This document shows, piece by piece, positions 1 through 8,267 of a stretch of DNA of 64,000 nucleotides. The DNA lies in NCBI GenBank assembly GCA_934899185.1, contig CAKXYI010000007.1, positions 1 through 64,000 of the forward strand, given 5' to 3'. The stretch's first letter is position 1. Every line of letters starts with the position of its first letter. The position numbers were made by a program, and so were the translations under genes. The notes under the pieces are model-generated. The model saw only the letters and a list, made by a program, of their open reading frames with translations. It made no database searches and was not told the origin of the DNA. The DNA comes from an uncultured Lachnospiraceae bacterium. Lineage in GTDB: Bacteria; Bacillota; Clostridia; Lachnospirales; Lachnospiraceae.

Positions 1-75
1 ATAAATGGAACTCTATTAATCAAAGGCGTAGATCGATGGGGAAATCCTATTGAAATTGATATAACGAGTGTATAA
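1..75 (+). CDS. 3' end of an unidentified gene (partial)
   Basis: The window opens inside a reading frame that runs from base 1 to a TAA at 73-75 and ends in the residues PIEIDITSV. Only about 24 residues are visible, so no family can be named. It lies 54 bases upstream of the DUF6414-like gene on the same strand. There is no terminator between them, so it is probably the preceding gene of the same AT-rich operon. It may be a further component of the putative defence cassette, but that is inference from position only. Confidence 0.5.
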   Translation: MNGTLLIKGVDRWGNPIEIDITSV

Positions 76-129
76 AATTATAGAAAATAAATTTAACATA
101 TTTTTGTGAAAGAACGGAGATATGAGACA

Positions 130-885
130 ATGTTTGGTAATGTTATATATTATGATAAAAACAAAATTGATGAATATAGAGCGGTGGTTAAAGGACAAAG
201 GAACCTCCAGATTGATGAATATGAGGTCTCTAATGATAAAGGTGTTCAAATTGATTTAAAGGCATTTGGTGCTGATGCAAAGGCTAATAAAACATATAAG
301 GCTAAGGTGCAAGAGAGCTTACTATATAATTGTGATGAGTTTGAAAAAATGCTGATGGGTAGAGACGATTTTTTTGATTTTACTCAGTCAGAGAATTATG
401 ATTTGATAACTATGCGTAGGGGCACGATTATTAAATTTGATGGATATATAAAGGTGCCAGAGGAATTTGATTATACTCAAACAATTGATAGATTTAAGCC
501 ACTATTAGTTGCATCAATAGTAAATGATTCTATGGACAAGTCCGAACAGGATGCTATAAAGTCTTTTTTTGAAGCAACGGATACAAAAATTCCTATATTA
601 ATTGATTTGAATGAACAATTAATGTGCTCTAAATTGATTTCAAATAATATGTTAGTAAAATATGAGGATATGGAAGAATATGAAGAATTAGAAGTTACTA
701 TTATTGCGAGAATTATTTCTAGCGGAATGGTAAAGCCACAAAAAGCTTTTTATGATCCGTTGAAGGATTTTATGACATTAAATCGTGTTATGAGAAGAAG
801 TATTGAAGGACGAACAGATGGATTAAATGAGATATATGCAGATAAAGATTATAGAACAATAGAGGTTTTGGCTATATATCAATAA
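130..885 (+). CDS. DUF6414-like protein, putative defence-operon partner
   Basis: A soluble protein of 251 residues with no membrane segment or signal peptide. An in-frame GTG exists at 106, but the ATG at 130 sits nine bases after a GGAGA ribosome site and is preferred. The start (MFGNVIYYDKNKIDEY), the middle stretch around residues 100-130 (FDGYIKVPEEFDYTQTIDRFKPLL) split by a GTIIKF element, and the later IPILID strand resemble the DUF6414 type, often found beside defence or effector genes; this is recalled family knowledge, not a search. No catalytic motif is evident. It is followed after 15 bases by the nuclease-SIR2 gene, so the two are almost certainly co-transcribed. It may sense, regulate or restrain the effector, but its function is unknown. 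Confidence 0.55.
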   Translation: MFGNVIYYDKNKIDEYRAVVKGQRNLQIDEYEVSNDKGVQIDLKAFGADAKANKTYKAKVQESLLYNCDEFEKMLMGRDDFFDFTQSENYDLITMRRGTIIKFDGYIKVPEEFDYTQTIDRFKPLLVASIVNDSMDKSEQDAIKSFFEATDTKIPILIDLNEQLMCSKLISNNMLVKYEDMEEYEELEVTIIARIISSGMVKPQKAFYDPLKDFMTLNRVMRRSIEGRTDGLNEIYADKDYRTIEVLAIYQ

Positions 886-900
886 AAATAGGAGAACGGT

Positions 901-2382
901 ATGGATATTAGAAAAACATTGTTAGAATTGATTAATTCAGAAACAATTAGATATTCTTATATGGCAGTAGAAAAACTGATTATTGTTATGATGAAAGATT
1001 ACTTGGAATCACAGAATAAACGGCTTTTTGCAGAAAATGAGTCTGCTCGTGGAATTGCAGATATGATATTGCCCGATGGAATAGATAGTGATGAAAGTTG
1101 TATTGCAGCAGAAATTAAGATGTATAGACATAAGCAAATGAGCCTGCGAGTCATATATGATATAATTGGACGCTTTTCGATTAACAGAGGGGATATTAAT
1201 AAGCTTTTATTAATAGTTGTAAATGAATTACCAGATGGAATAAGAAATCGTATTGAAGAAAAAAAGAAACAACTAAATTTTGAACTGATAATTTGGGATA
1301 TGGATGATTTGGTTCGGATATTTAGTTATAATGAAAGCTTATTTGTTGACACATATAACAATTTAAATACAGTGTTATTGAGAGACACTATTAATAATGG
1401 TATTTTTAGAAATAATAGCACATATTTAGAAAAAAGAAAGAAATATGTTGAACAATTACATACACAATATGAAAATGATAATATTGTTCTTTTTCTTGGC
1501 GCGGGAGCATCAAATGAAGCTAAAATAGCAACCTGGGATACCCTGATATCAGAATTATTTGTTGCATTAATAGATAAACAATTAAGTGCTAATCATATTC
1601 AAATAGAGAAGAAAGATAAGAAAAAAATAGTAAAAGAAGTCATAAATCAAAATGGAAATTCACCATTGCTTCAAACTAGATTTTTGAGAAATGGATTTGA
1701 GAACGATTTTGAAGAATTGGTTAGAGATATATTATATAAAAGTGCTGTTGATACGTCTGATTTATTAGAGGAAATAGGACAATTATGTATACCCAATAGG
1801 GGAAAACTAGGTGTACGTGCAATTATAAATTACAATTTCGATGATTTGGTTGAGAAAAATTTAAAAAGATTAAGAGTAAAATATCATTCGATATATGGTG
1901 AGGGTATGATTCCGGACACAGATGAGTTAGGCATATACCATGTTCATGGATTTTTACCGCAAGAAAAAGAAAATTATGAAAATTTGACGAAGTCATTACT
2001 GGTTTTTTCGGAAGAAGGATATCACAAACTTATGCTTGAACCATATAATTGGGCAAATATTAGCCAGTTGAATTATATGATAAATAACACCTGCTTTTTT
2101 ATTGGATTGTCTATGACGGATCCTAATATGAGACGATTGTTAGAAATAGCAGCACAAAAGAGAACTGAGAATGATGGAGAATGTCAACACTATGCTATTA
2201 TGCGAAGATTTAAGATAAAAGATTCGGAAGAAGTTGAGTCAATAAAGAGTTTTGAAAGAGTAAACGAATCATTACAAGAGTCGTTTTTTAAGGAATTGGG
2301 AGTAAATGTTTTATGGATTGATGAGTTTAGTGAAATTCCAATTCTTTTAAAGCAGATTAAAGGCAATTATGATAACTATTGA
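901..2382 (+). CDS. PD-(D/E)XK nuclease-like / SIR2-like domain fusion, putative anti-phage effector
   Basis: A 493-residue protein with two visible modules. Residues ~1-150 look like a Mrr-type restriction-endonuclease fold: D54 (GIADMILPDG) is followed by E71-I-K73 (AAEIKMY), matching the D...ExK metal site, then a hydrophobic strand and IIWDMDDLV. Residues ~190-430 look like a SIR2 NAD-binding domain: GAGAS at 200-204, NYNFDD at 310-315, HVHG at 347-350 with the candidate catalytic His, and GLSMTDPN at 402-409. SIR2-like domains in ThsA, DSR and SIR2-HerA systems deplete NAD during phage infection (established knowledge). The nuclease-SIR2 order and pairing with a DUF6414-like partner is not a system I can name. 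All key residues appear intact. The start ATG follows an AGGAGAA-type site; codon use is strongly AT-rich. Confidence 0.75.
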   Translation: MDIRKTLLELINSETIRYSYMAVEKLIIVMMKDYLESQNKRLFAENESARGIADMILPDGIDSDESCIAAEIKMYRHKQMSLRVIYDIIGRFSINRGDINKLLLIVVNELPDGIRNRIEEKKKQLNFELIIWDMDDLVRIFSYNESLFVDTYNNLNTVLLRDTINNGIFRNNSTYLEKRKKYVEQLHTQYENDNIVLFLGAGASNEAKIATWDTLISELFVALIDKQLSANHIQIEKKDKKKIVKEVINQNGNSPLLQTRFLRNGFENDFEELVRDILYKSAVDTSDLLEEIGQLCIPNRGKLGVRAIINYNFDDLVEKNLKRLRVKYHSIYGEGMIPDTDELGIYHVHGFLPQEKENYENLTKSLLVFSEEGYHKLMLEPYNWANISQLNYMINNTCFFIGLSMTDPNMRRLLEIAAQKRTENDGECQHYAIMRRFKIKDSEEVESIKSFERVNESLQESFFKELGVNVLWIDEFSEIPILLKQIKGNYDNY

Positions 2383-2384
2383 TA

Positions 2385-2403
2385 TTTGGCTCCATTTTGG
2401 CTC
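2385..2403. repeat. phased direct repeat TTTGGCTC
   Basis: The octamer TTTGGCTC occurs at 2385-2392 and again at 2396-2403, an 11-base period, just after the SIR2 gene stop. Beyond it, GGTACACA (2420-2427) and TGTGTACC (2470-2477) form an 8-base inverted repeat. Such short phased repeats are common at the ends of integrated elements or near integrase binding sites, but no integrase gene is visible here, so the role is undetermined. Confidence 0.35.
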
Positions 2404-2531
2404 TAAAAATTTTGGACGAGGTACACAAAAATGCAAAATAAGATGAATATGAAGAATAAAACGCACAAATGTGTACCAAGAAACAGCCAGATAAATCTCT
2501 CCGCCCAAGAGTTTGAATAAGGTAAAGACAG

Positions 2532-2564
2532 CGGGAAGCCAGTATTTATGCGGCTTCCCGTTTT
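2532..2564 (+). terminator. hairpin terminator after the SIR2 operon
   Basis: A perfect 9-bp stem (CGGGAAGCC at 2532-2540 with GGCTTCCCG at 2552-2560), an 11-base loop and a following TTTT. It lies between the SIR2 operon and the convergent LytTR/DUF3021 pair and would end transcription from the left. Confidence 0.7.
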
Positions 2565-2604
2565 CTGTGCTTGCAAAATGCTTGCAGTTTTTTAAAAGAA
2601 ATCT

Positions 2605-3069
2605 TTAATTCTTATACGTTATCTTAGAATTGATTTTTGAGATACGTCTTTTCCAAATTACAAATTGAATTACCCATACAATTATAAAAATGGCAAAGAA
2701 TATTGCAAAGTAGCATAATACACCCCTAACAGAATGCTCCATCCACTCGCATACATAAGCAACTGTCATCATAAGAACTGTAACAATTGCGAAATAAACG
2801 CTTGTTTGTTTTAAAAGGCTCCAATCCTCTTTTTTCCATATAAGAGAACTTCCAGCAAAGCCAGCACCTAGAAGAGCACTCAATATTGTCTGAACAATGA
2901 CTGCTGTAATTTCATTTCCGAATCGCTTTACCAGACTTGGTACACATGGATAAAAATTACCATCACCCAAGGAAATTGAAATGCCTATGGTAATTAGATA
3001 ACAAATTACAATTCCACCTAACAATCCACCTACAATTCTGCTAACTAATTCTTTCTTCATAAAGCTCAC
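2605..3069 (-). CDS. DUF3021 family membrane protein
   Basis: A 154-residue protein with four hydrophobic segments (about residues 9-30, 55-75, 90-110 and 120-142) and a basic C-terminus. It has the layout and position of DUF3021 proteins, which are encoded directly downstream of small LytTR regulators and in several Firmicutes act as membrane inhibitors of them (established for LytTR regulatory systems). The start overlaps the end region of the LytTR gene with only a base between the stop and this ATG, and a GAGGTGA ribosome site precedes it, so the two are translationally linked. Base composition is AT-rich like the left flank. Confidence 0.75.
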   Translation of the reverse strand: MSFMKKELVSRIVGGLLGGIVICYLITIGISISLGDGNFYPCVPSLVKRFGNEITAVIVQTILSALLGAGFAGSSLIWKKEDWSLLKQTSVYFAIVTVLMMTVAYVCEWMEHSVRGVLCYFAIFFAIFIIVWVIQFVIWKRRISKINSKITYKN

Positions 3070-3070
3070 C

Positions 3071-3517
3071 TCATAATCCTAATAGTCTTTTGATTTTAGA
3101 AACATATCTTCTGGAAACATAACTTACATCTCCATTAGACAATTCCATACAAATTGTTCCTACAAAGTTTAAATCAAGGTTCTTAACCTTTTTTAGATTA
3201 ACAATTTCTGAATTAGATATCCTTACAAAAAGAGTATCATCTAATCGTTCCTCTAATTCATAAAGTCTTAATCGAAGTTGATACAAATCATATTCTGTTT
3301 TTGCAAATACTTTGCCTTCTTCGGCATAGATTCTAAAAAGTGATTCTTGCTCTAACAATTCAACTTTGCCATTTTTGATACCGGAAATGATTGTTGTTAC
3401 AGCATCTGACTGGTTTATAAAATCTACAATTCGATTTACTTCGTCTGTCATACGGGCTGTTGTAATTAATGTTACAGGTTCTTCGTAATTTGCATCAATC
3501 TTAATGTTTAGTTGCAT
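3071..3517 (-). CDS. LytTR-domain DNA-binding regulator
   Basis: A 148-residue protein. The last ~95 residues form a LytTR DNA-binding domain (LYELEERLDDTLFVRISNSE, followed by the NLKKV strand and the terminal SRRYVSKIKRLLG). The first ~50 residues are a short alpha/beta region instead of a receiver domain, so it is not a classical two-component response regulator. Proteins of this form pair with DUF3021 membrane partners and activate their own promoter. A consensus AAGGAGG lies before the ATG. Phased 9-bp direct repeats in the upstream region (3580-3609) match the spacing LytTR proteins use. Confidence 0.85.
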   Translation of the reverse strand: MQLNIKIDANYEEPVTLITTARMTDEVNRIVDFINQSDAVTTIISGIKNGKVELLEQESLFRIYAEEGKVFAKTEYDLYQLRLRLYELEERLDDTLFVRISNSEIVNLKKVKNLDLNFVGTICMELSNGDVSYVSRRYVSKIKRLLGL

Positions 3518-3579
3518 AGTGTTCCTCCTTCCTTGCTTTGTAGTATATCTCTATTAGAATTAAAATCCACAGTTTATCA

Positions 3580-3609
3580 ATAGGTGGTCGTTTCTATAAC
3601 ATAGGTGGT
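3580..3609 (-). promoter_or_regulatory. LytTR operator: two 9-bp direct repeats with 12-bp spacer
   Basis: ATAGGTGGT occurs at 3580-3588 and 3601-3609 (ACCACCTAT read on the minus strand). The 12-base spacer and 21-base period place both sites on one face of the helix, which is the known LytTR arrangement. They lie ~60-90 bases upstream of the LytTR start, suiting autoactivation. The exact -10 box is unclear. Confidence 0.65.
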
Positions 3610-3740
3610 TGTTAATTTAATCTAAACTAAAATAAGATTTTCTCTAAGCGGTTCTACTCCAATAAAATAACAAATAATTATTTTCGGCATTTTCCCATTC
3701 ATTAAGAACTTGACCTCCAAATATATCGCCTATGTTAAGT

Positions 3741-3962
3741 TTATATATAGTCGCTGATAGGAACATTGAATATTAGCAATGTATCTTCAATCTCAGCTTT
3801 ATACATATCCTCATCATACATAGGTGATTTCTTTTTTTCTAAGTGGTGTATATGTGCATGAAACAGTGTTATAAGCTGAATGTTATCGGAATATAGTGCT
3901 ATATTCACATTGCCATTTACAGGAACCGGCGATTCGTGTATTTCAATTCCAATCTCTTTCAT
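3741..3962 (-). CDS. small hypothetical protein
   Basis: A 73-residue open frame with an ordinary soluble composition (LFHAHIHHLEKKK, MYDEDMYKAEIED) and no recognisable family. No clear ribosome binding site precedes the ATG at 3962, and its 5' end abuts the promoter of the prolyl isomerase gene on the other strand. It could be a real small gene or the remains of a longer one; the absence of a good competing frame is the main support. Confidence 0.4.
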   Translation of the reverse strand: MKEIGIEIHESPVPVNGNVNIALYSDNIQLITLFHAHIHHLEKKKSPMYDEDMYKAEIEDTLLIFNVPISDYI

Positions 3963-3987
3963 ATCATACCAGCATTGTCTAAACTAT

Positions 3988-3995
3988 GCTATACT
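3988..3995 (+). promoter_or_regulatory. extended -10 promoter of the prolyl isomerase gene
   Basis: TG-C-TATACT is an extended -10 element with no good -35. A start near 4002 would leave a short leader ending in the AAAGGAG ribosome site for the ATG at 4026. Confidence 0.5.
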
Positions 3996-4025
3996 TACCC
4001 CATCACAAACACAAAGGAGCAACTT

Positions 4026-4454
4026 ATGAGTAATTTAAACAAAAAATGTAAAGTTCACTACACAGGCACTTTTAATGACGGAAGCAAGTTTGATTCTTCC
4101 TATGACAGAGGCGAGCCGCTGGAATTTGTATGCGGAGCAGGCATGATGATCCAAGGCTTTGATGCAGCGGTAGAAAACATGGAGGTTGGCGAGATCAAGG
4201 ATATCCATCTGATGCCAGAGGAGGCATATGGCATGCCGGATCCAAACAATATTTTTACCCTTGCTTTGGAACAGTTGCCGGGAGCGGAAGATCTTGCGGT
4301 AGGTGAGAAAGTATATCTTTCCAATTCTGCAGGACAGCCTTTCCCGGTTGTGGTCAATGCAAAAGATGAGACGACGATCACTTTCGATGCCAATCACGAG
4401 ATGGCAGGGAAAGAACTTAACTTCAAAATTGTATTGGTAGAAGTGGAAGAATAA
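4026..4454 (+). CDS. FKBP-type peptidyl-prolyl cis-trans isomerase, SlyD-like
   Basis: A 142-residue cytoplasmic protein. The N-terminal FKBP segment VHYTGTFNDGSKFDSS is followed by an insert-in-flap region carrying MMIQGFDAAVENMEVGE, and the second FKBP half returns at the C-terminus (MAGKELNFKIVLVEVEE). This is the SlyD arrangement, in which the flap domain holds unfolded chains while the FKBP domain isomerises prolyl bonds. The histidine-rich metal-binding tail of E. coli SlyD is absent. The ATG at 4026 follows AAAGGAG; the longer upstream frame has no support. Confidence 0.85.
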   Translation: MSNLNKKCKVHYTGTFNDGSKFDSSYDRGEPLEFVCGAGMMIQGFDAAVENMEVGEIKDIHLMPEEAYGMPDPNNIFTLALEQLPGAEDLAVGEKVYLSNSAGQPFPVVVNAKDETTITFDANHEMAGKELNFKIVLVEVEE

Positions 4455-4532
4455 AATTGATCTTTCCCTTGCAATCTACCGTATTTTGCAGTACACTTCT
4501 CTTCGCTTTACAAATGATAGGAGAGAAAACAC

Positions 4533-5585
4533 ATGACTTTTTATGAAGAATTACAATTAAGTTCTGTCGGTTCAAAACAACTGATTCGCAGCACGACAGA
4601 TAAAAAAGAAAAACGACGCCATATCCTGATATACAATTTCAAAGTATATTTGGTCATGGCGTTTTGTGTTGCCGTGGTAACACTTTATAGTATGTTGACC
4701 GGAAACGACAATAGCGTGGTAGGCGTGACGGTTTTGCTGGCACTTTTGGTCTTACGGCAGGCGGATTTTGGCATCAAGACGACACATGGTTTGTTTTCCA
4801 TTATGGGGATTTTTGCCATTCTCATGGCTGGACCACGTTTGGCAAATATCTTACCACCCTTTGGTGCATTTGCCATCAATGCGGTAAGTATTTTCCTCTT
4901 GATGATCATGGGATGCCACAATGTGATCATGTATAATCATTCAACGTTTGTTTTAGGCTATCTGCTTCTATATGGCTATGATGTGACGGGACAGGCATAT
5001 CAGATGCGTCTGATCGGACTATTGGTTGGCATGCTCATTTGTATGGCTGTCTTTTACAAAAATCAAAAGAATCGACCATATCGAAGGACCTTTCTGGATC
5101 TCTTTCAGGAGTTTGACATTCATTCTGCCAGAAATCAGTGGTATGTGAAATTGACCTTTATTGTATCCAGTGCCATGCTTATTGTTACATTATTGGGCTT
5201 GCCGCGCGCCATGTGGGCAGGGATTGCCTGTATGTCGGTCTGTCTGCCTTTTTCGCAGGATTGTGCACCGAGGGCTAAGGATAGAGGACTGTTTAATATC
5301 GTCGGCTGCTTCCTTTTTATGGCTTTGTATGTGATCTTGCCGGAATCCATGTATAGTATGATCGGCATTATTGGCGGTATTGGCGTTGGATATTCTGCCG
5401 GCTATAAGTGGCAGACCGCCTTCAACACGTTTGGAGCCTTGGCGATCGCGTCTACCCTGTTTGGCATGCCGATAGCAGTAGCCCTTCGTATTGGCATCAA
5501 TGTGCTGGCGGCGCTTTATACTCTTGTGGCCAACAAATGGCTGGATCGGGTGCATATGTGTTATAATTTGTCTAAACAAGTTTAG
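4533..5585 (+). CDS. FUSC-family integral membrane protein
   Basis: A 350-residue protein with about ten hydrophobic segments in two blocks (residues ~35-170 and ~205-330) separated by a charged linker (NRPYRRTFLDLFQEFD). The duplicated membrane block with motifs like LALLVLRQADFG and the second-block PRAMWAGIACMSVC matches FUSC/aromatic acid exporter-type proteins. Family members include efflux subunits for aromatic acids, but the substrate here is unknown. It is preceded by a GGAGAG site and followed after 13 bases by the restriction enzyme gene, so it may be co-transcribed with it by chance of position. Confidence 0.65.
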   Translation: MTFYEELQLSSVGSKQLIRSTTDKKEKRRHILIYNFKVYLVMAFCVAVVTLYSMLTGNDNSVVGVTVLLALLVLRQADFGIKTTHGLFSIMGIFAILMAGPRLANILPPFGAFAINAVSIFLLMIMGCHNVIMYNHSTFVLGYLLLYGYDVTGQAYQMRLIGLLVGMLICMAVFYKNQKNRPYRRTFLDLFQEFDIHSARNQWYVKLTFIVSSAMLIVTLLGLPRAMWAGIACMSVCLPFSQDCAPRAKDRGLFNIVGCFLFMALYVILPESMYSMIGIIGGIGVGYSAGYKWQTAFNTFGALAIASTLFGMPIAVALRIGINVLAALYTLVANKWLDRVHMCYNLSKQV

Positions 5586-5598
5586 AAAGGAGCAGCCT

Positions 5599-6906
5599 AT
5601 GCCATTTATTGTTGAGCAGGTGCAGTCCGATGGTTCTATCGTTGAGGACTACGACCAGACCATCTCTGTCAAAAAATTATATGAACGGATCCAGCGCTAT
5701 TTTCCGGAGATCTATCATGATGAAAATGGCATGATCTGTGGTAAATATCAGGAAAAGATTTATTCCATCCGCGCCAAGAATGTCTCCTATCTGGGCAATC
5801 CGCATCCGGCTTTTAAAAAGCGCGTTCAGATCCCGCATGATCTGCCAGCCTTTTATGAAAAGTCGCTTGCCGCAGGCTATGAGCCGATCCTCTTGGGCGT
5901 TTATACATACGGTGATACGGAATTATTCTGCGCTTTTCGTATGGAGGATTTCGTCCATAAAAAAGCCAACAATTCCTCGGCGCATGTCTACTGCTCGGAC
6001 TTGGCGGATGCTGTCACGGAGGATTATTTTCAAAAGACAGATTACTTTGGCAACCAGATCACTGTCTTTTCGCCCAAAGGAGTTCTGACCTATTTAGATG
6101 AATTGTTTAACAGCCATGATTCGCTGGGGACGATCGATGGCGCGACACAAGATCAGGCGGACATCGCAGATGACACTTGCAGATCAGAAGATGGGACGAG
6201 TCAAATGACAGGTCAGGCATCCGATGACCGGACAAGCCAAATGACCGGACACGGCATGCCAAGTCGGACCATGCAGTATATTTTAGAATTTTTCCAAAAT
6301 ATCGACAGGCAGTGGCAGGGCATATCCTGTTATCAGGAGATGATCGCGGCAGACTACCGCAACAAATACCAGCCGGAGTGGGCGGGCTTTTATCTGGAGT
6401 TTCTTTTTGAAAAATATTTGGAGGAAGGGCATCTGCACGATGCTATCTGTTATGCCCAGGACAAGACCAGAAACGGCATTGACCTAGACCTTTACTTCCC
6501 ACAGATCGGCTGTTACGGCGATTTAAAGGCGCATAGTTTTGACTCGCGCGGTGTGCAGGGCAATGATTGGGATACCGTGTTCTCGCTTTTGGACAAAGAT
6601 CCGAATGCACATCTTTATTATCTGATCTGCGAGCACACGACAGTAAAAGATCGGGACTGTGGCTATCCGGTGACAGAATTTTGGAACCGGGCGCAAGGGA
6701 AAGCCAATCTGCACAGTTACAGCACAAGGATGAAAAACAGCGTCACTTTGATCCATTTTTATCTCTTGGATATCAACAACAGTAATAAAAAATATCTGTC
6801 CCAGTTTAAGCAAGGCATCAACAGTAACGGTAAGCCAAGACTGCCTAAGATCATGATCGAGAAAGAATCCTTCGATAAGTTTATACTGGCAGATTTGCCA
6901 TTATAG
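5599..6906 (+). CDS. putative type II restriction endonuclease
   Basis: A 435-residue protein. The start at 5599 follows AAAGGAGCAG; a longer frame beginning inside the previous gene is not supported. The C-terminal half holds a PD-(D/E)XK-like site: D295/D297 (GIDLDLYFPQ) then D308-L-K310 (CYGDLKAH). The N-terminal half (~1-175) is probably the DNA-recognition part. Residues ~176-225 form a polar linker with a repeated SQMTG motif. Location immediately upstream of a C5 cytosine methyltransferase, on the same strand and with no other gene between, is the main reason to call it the cognate nuclease. Recognition sequence is unknown; the family was not identified by name. Confidence 0.7.
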   Translation: MPFIVEQVQSDGSIVEDYDQTISVKKLYERIQRYFPEIYHDENGMICGKYQEKIYSIRAKNVSYLGNPHPAFKKRVQIPHDLPAFYEKSLAAGYEPILLGVYTYGDTELFCAFRMEDFVHKKANNSSAHVYCSDLADAVTEDYFQKTDYFGNQITVFSPKGVLTYLDELFNSHDSLGTIDGATQDQADIADDTCRSEDGTSQMTGQASDDRTSQMTGHGMPSRTMQYILEFFQNIDRQWQGISCYQEMIAADYRNKYQPEWAGFYLEFLFEKYLEEGHLHDAICYAQDKTRNGIDLDLYFPQIGCYGDLKAHSFDSRGVQGNDWDTVFSLLDKDPNAHLYYLICEHTTVKDRDCGYPVTEFWNRAQGKANLHSYSTRMKNSVTLIHFYLLDINNSNKKYLSQFKQGINSNGKPRLPKIMIEKESFDKFILADLPL

Positions 6907-7022
6907 GGCAAAATTTGAAAAAACGCTAGCTTTCCCATCCGACCTATGATAAAATAGATGAGATTGACATAGGCAGGAACAAGTCTGTCTACAGAGAACG
7001 TAAAAATGGAAGGCAAGAAAGC

Positions 7023-8237
7023 GTGGAAAGACAAAGCGATGGCACATACCAGTTCAACTTCATAGACCTTTTTTCGGGAATCGGCGGTTTTCATCAGGCG
7101 ATGACCCAGTTGGGCGGCACATGTCTGCTGGCATCGGAGATTGATGCGAATTGCAATCGCATTTATGAACGCAATTATGGCATGGCTTCTTCTGGCAATA
7201 TTCGTAATCTGGATGAAAAGAAGGATGTCCCGGATCATGATGTCCTCTGCGCAGGATTTCCCTGTCAGGCATTTAGCAAGGCGGGCAAGCAGGCGGGACT
7301 TTCCGACCAGACGCGTGGTACGCTCTTTTTTGACATTGAGCGTATTTTGCGGGAAAAGAAACCGGAGTATATCGTCTTGGAAAATGTGCGAAATCTTGTT
7401 AGTCACGACCATCACAATACCTGGCGGATCATTCACGCGGTCTTGCAGGATTGCGGTTACCGTCTGACAGAAGCACCGCTCATTGTCAGCCCGCACCAGT
7501 TTGGCATTCCGCAACTGCGGGAACGCGTGATCATCCTTGGAAAATATGATCCGGCGCATGTGGAAGAACCTTTGGAGATTACGATTCCGACCACCCACAA
7601 AAAAGAGGAAAACAGCATTTACGATATATTGGATTCTGGCAAGGTGGAGGACAAATATTATATCTCTGACTATGAAAAAATGGTGCTTTCTGCTTGGGAT
7701 GAGTTTTATCAGGGAATCGATCTGAAAGTGATCGGCTTTCCTATCTGGGCAGACTATTTTAAATATCCAGAGGTGCCGGAGGATTATCCGACCTGGAAAC
7801 AGAATTTTGTCCGTAAAAATATAGAACTATACCAGCGCAACCGCGTCTTCATTGACGACTGGCTGGAAAAATACAATCATCTGCAGGATTTTATCCCAAC
7901 ACACCACAAGATGGAATGGCAGGCAGGCACGACCATATCCTCTGTGTGGGAGGGCATCATCCAGATGCGTCCATCGGGCATCCGCATCAAAGCACCGACC
8001 TGTTTTCCGGCGCTGGTTGCTATGGTGCAGATCCCGATCATCGGACGTTTTCGCCGCAGGCTGACGGTGGAGGAGGCAGGGCGCTTGCAGAGTTTCCCCA
8101 ATCCTATCCGAACAGAGGACGCGGGAGAGGGATTCCTTTGTGACAGCAGCGACCAGCAGGCTTACAAGCAGTTTGGCAATAGCGTTAATGTCGAAGTGAT
8201 CCGGCACTGTGCCGAAGAACTTTTCAAATACTATTAA
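7023..8237 (+). CDS. DNA (cytosine-5) methyltransferase
   Basis: A 404-residue C5 methyltransferase that protects DNA against the upstream nuclease. The family motifs are in order: FIDLFSGIGGF (SAM binding, motif I), GFPCQAFSKAG with catalytic Cys81 (IV), VLENVRNL (VI), IPQLRERVIILG (VIII) and YKQFGNSVNVEVI (X). The target-recognition region lies between VIII and X (about residues 190-320). The start is GTG at 7023 since no in-frame ATG lies close by; an ATG at 7007 is in another frame. A TATGATAAAAT box 70-80 bases upstream suggests the methylase also has its own promoter, which is common in restriction-modification pairs. Confidence 0.92.
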   Translation: MERQSDGTYQFNFIDLFSGIGGFHQAMTQLGGTCLLASEIDANCNRIYERNYGMASSGNIRNLDEKKDVPDHDVLCAGFPCQAFSKAGKQAGLSDQTRGTLFFDIERILREKKPEYIVLENVRNLVSHDHHNTWRIIHAVLQDCGYRLTEAPLIVSPHQFGIPQLRERVIILGKYDPAHVEEPLEITIPTTHKKEENSIYDILDSGKVEDKYYISDYEKMVLSAWDEFYQGIDLKVIGFPIWADYFKYPEVPEDYPTWKQNFVRKNIELYQRNRVFIDDWLEKYNHLQDFIPTHHKMEWQAGTTISSVWEGIIQMRPSGIRIKAPTCFPALVAMVQIPIIGRFRRRLTVEEAGRLQSFPNPIRTEDAGEGFLCDSSDQQAYKQFGNSVNVEVIRHCAEELFKYY

Positions 8238-8267
8238 AATGATCTACGCCCCAATAAAAATAAATAG

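Noticed and set aside
3936..4025. N-terminal extension of the SlyD-like protein
   Set aside because: The promoter and AAAGGAG site lie inside this segment, and family proteins start at MSNLNKK-like positions.
5491..5598. Start of the restriction enzyme inside the FUSC gene
   Set aside because: The preceding gene occupies these bases and a good ribosome site precedes ATG 5599.
6176..6264. Tandem repeat array in the restriction enzyme gene
   Set aside because: Only two imperfect copies of the TSQMTG coding unit; treated as a protein linker.
6759..7598. 279-residue minus-strand frame across the restriction-modification junction
   Set aside because: It is antisense to both genes; their motifs on the plus strand are clear.
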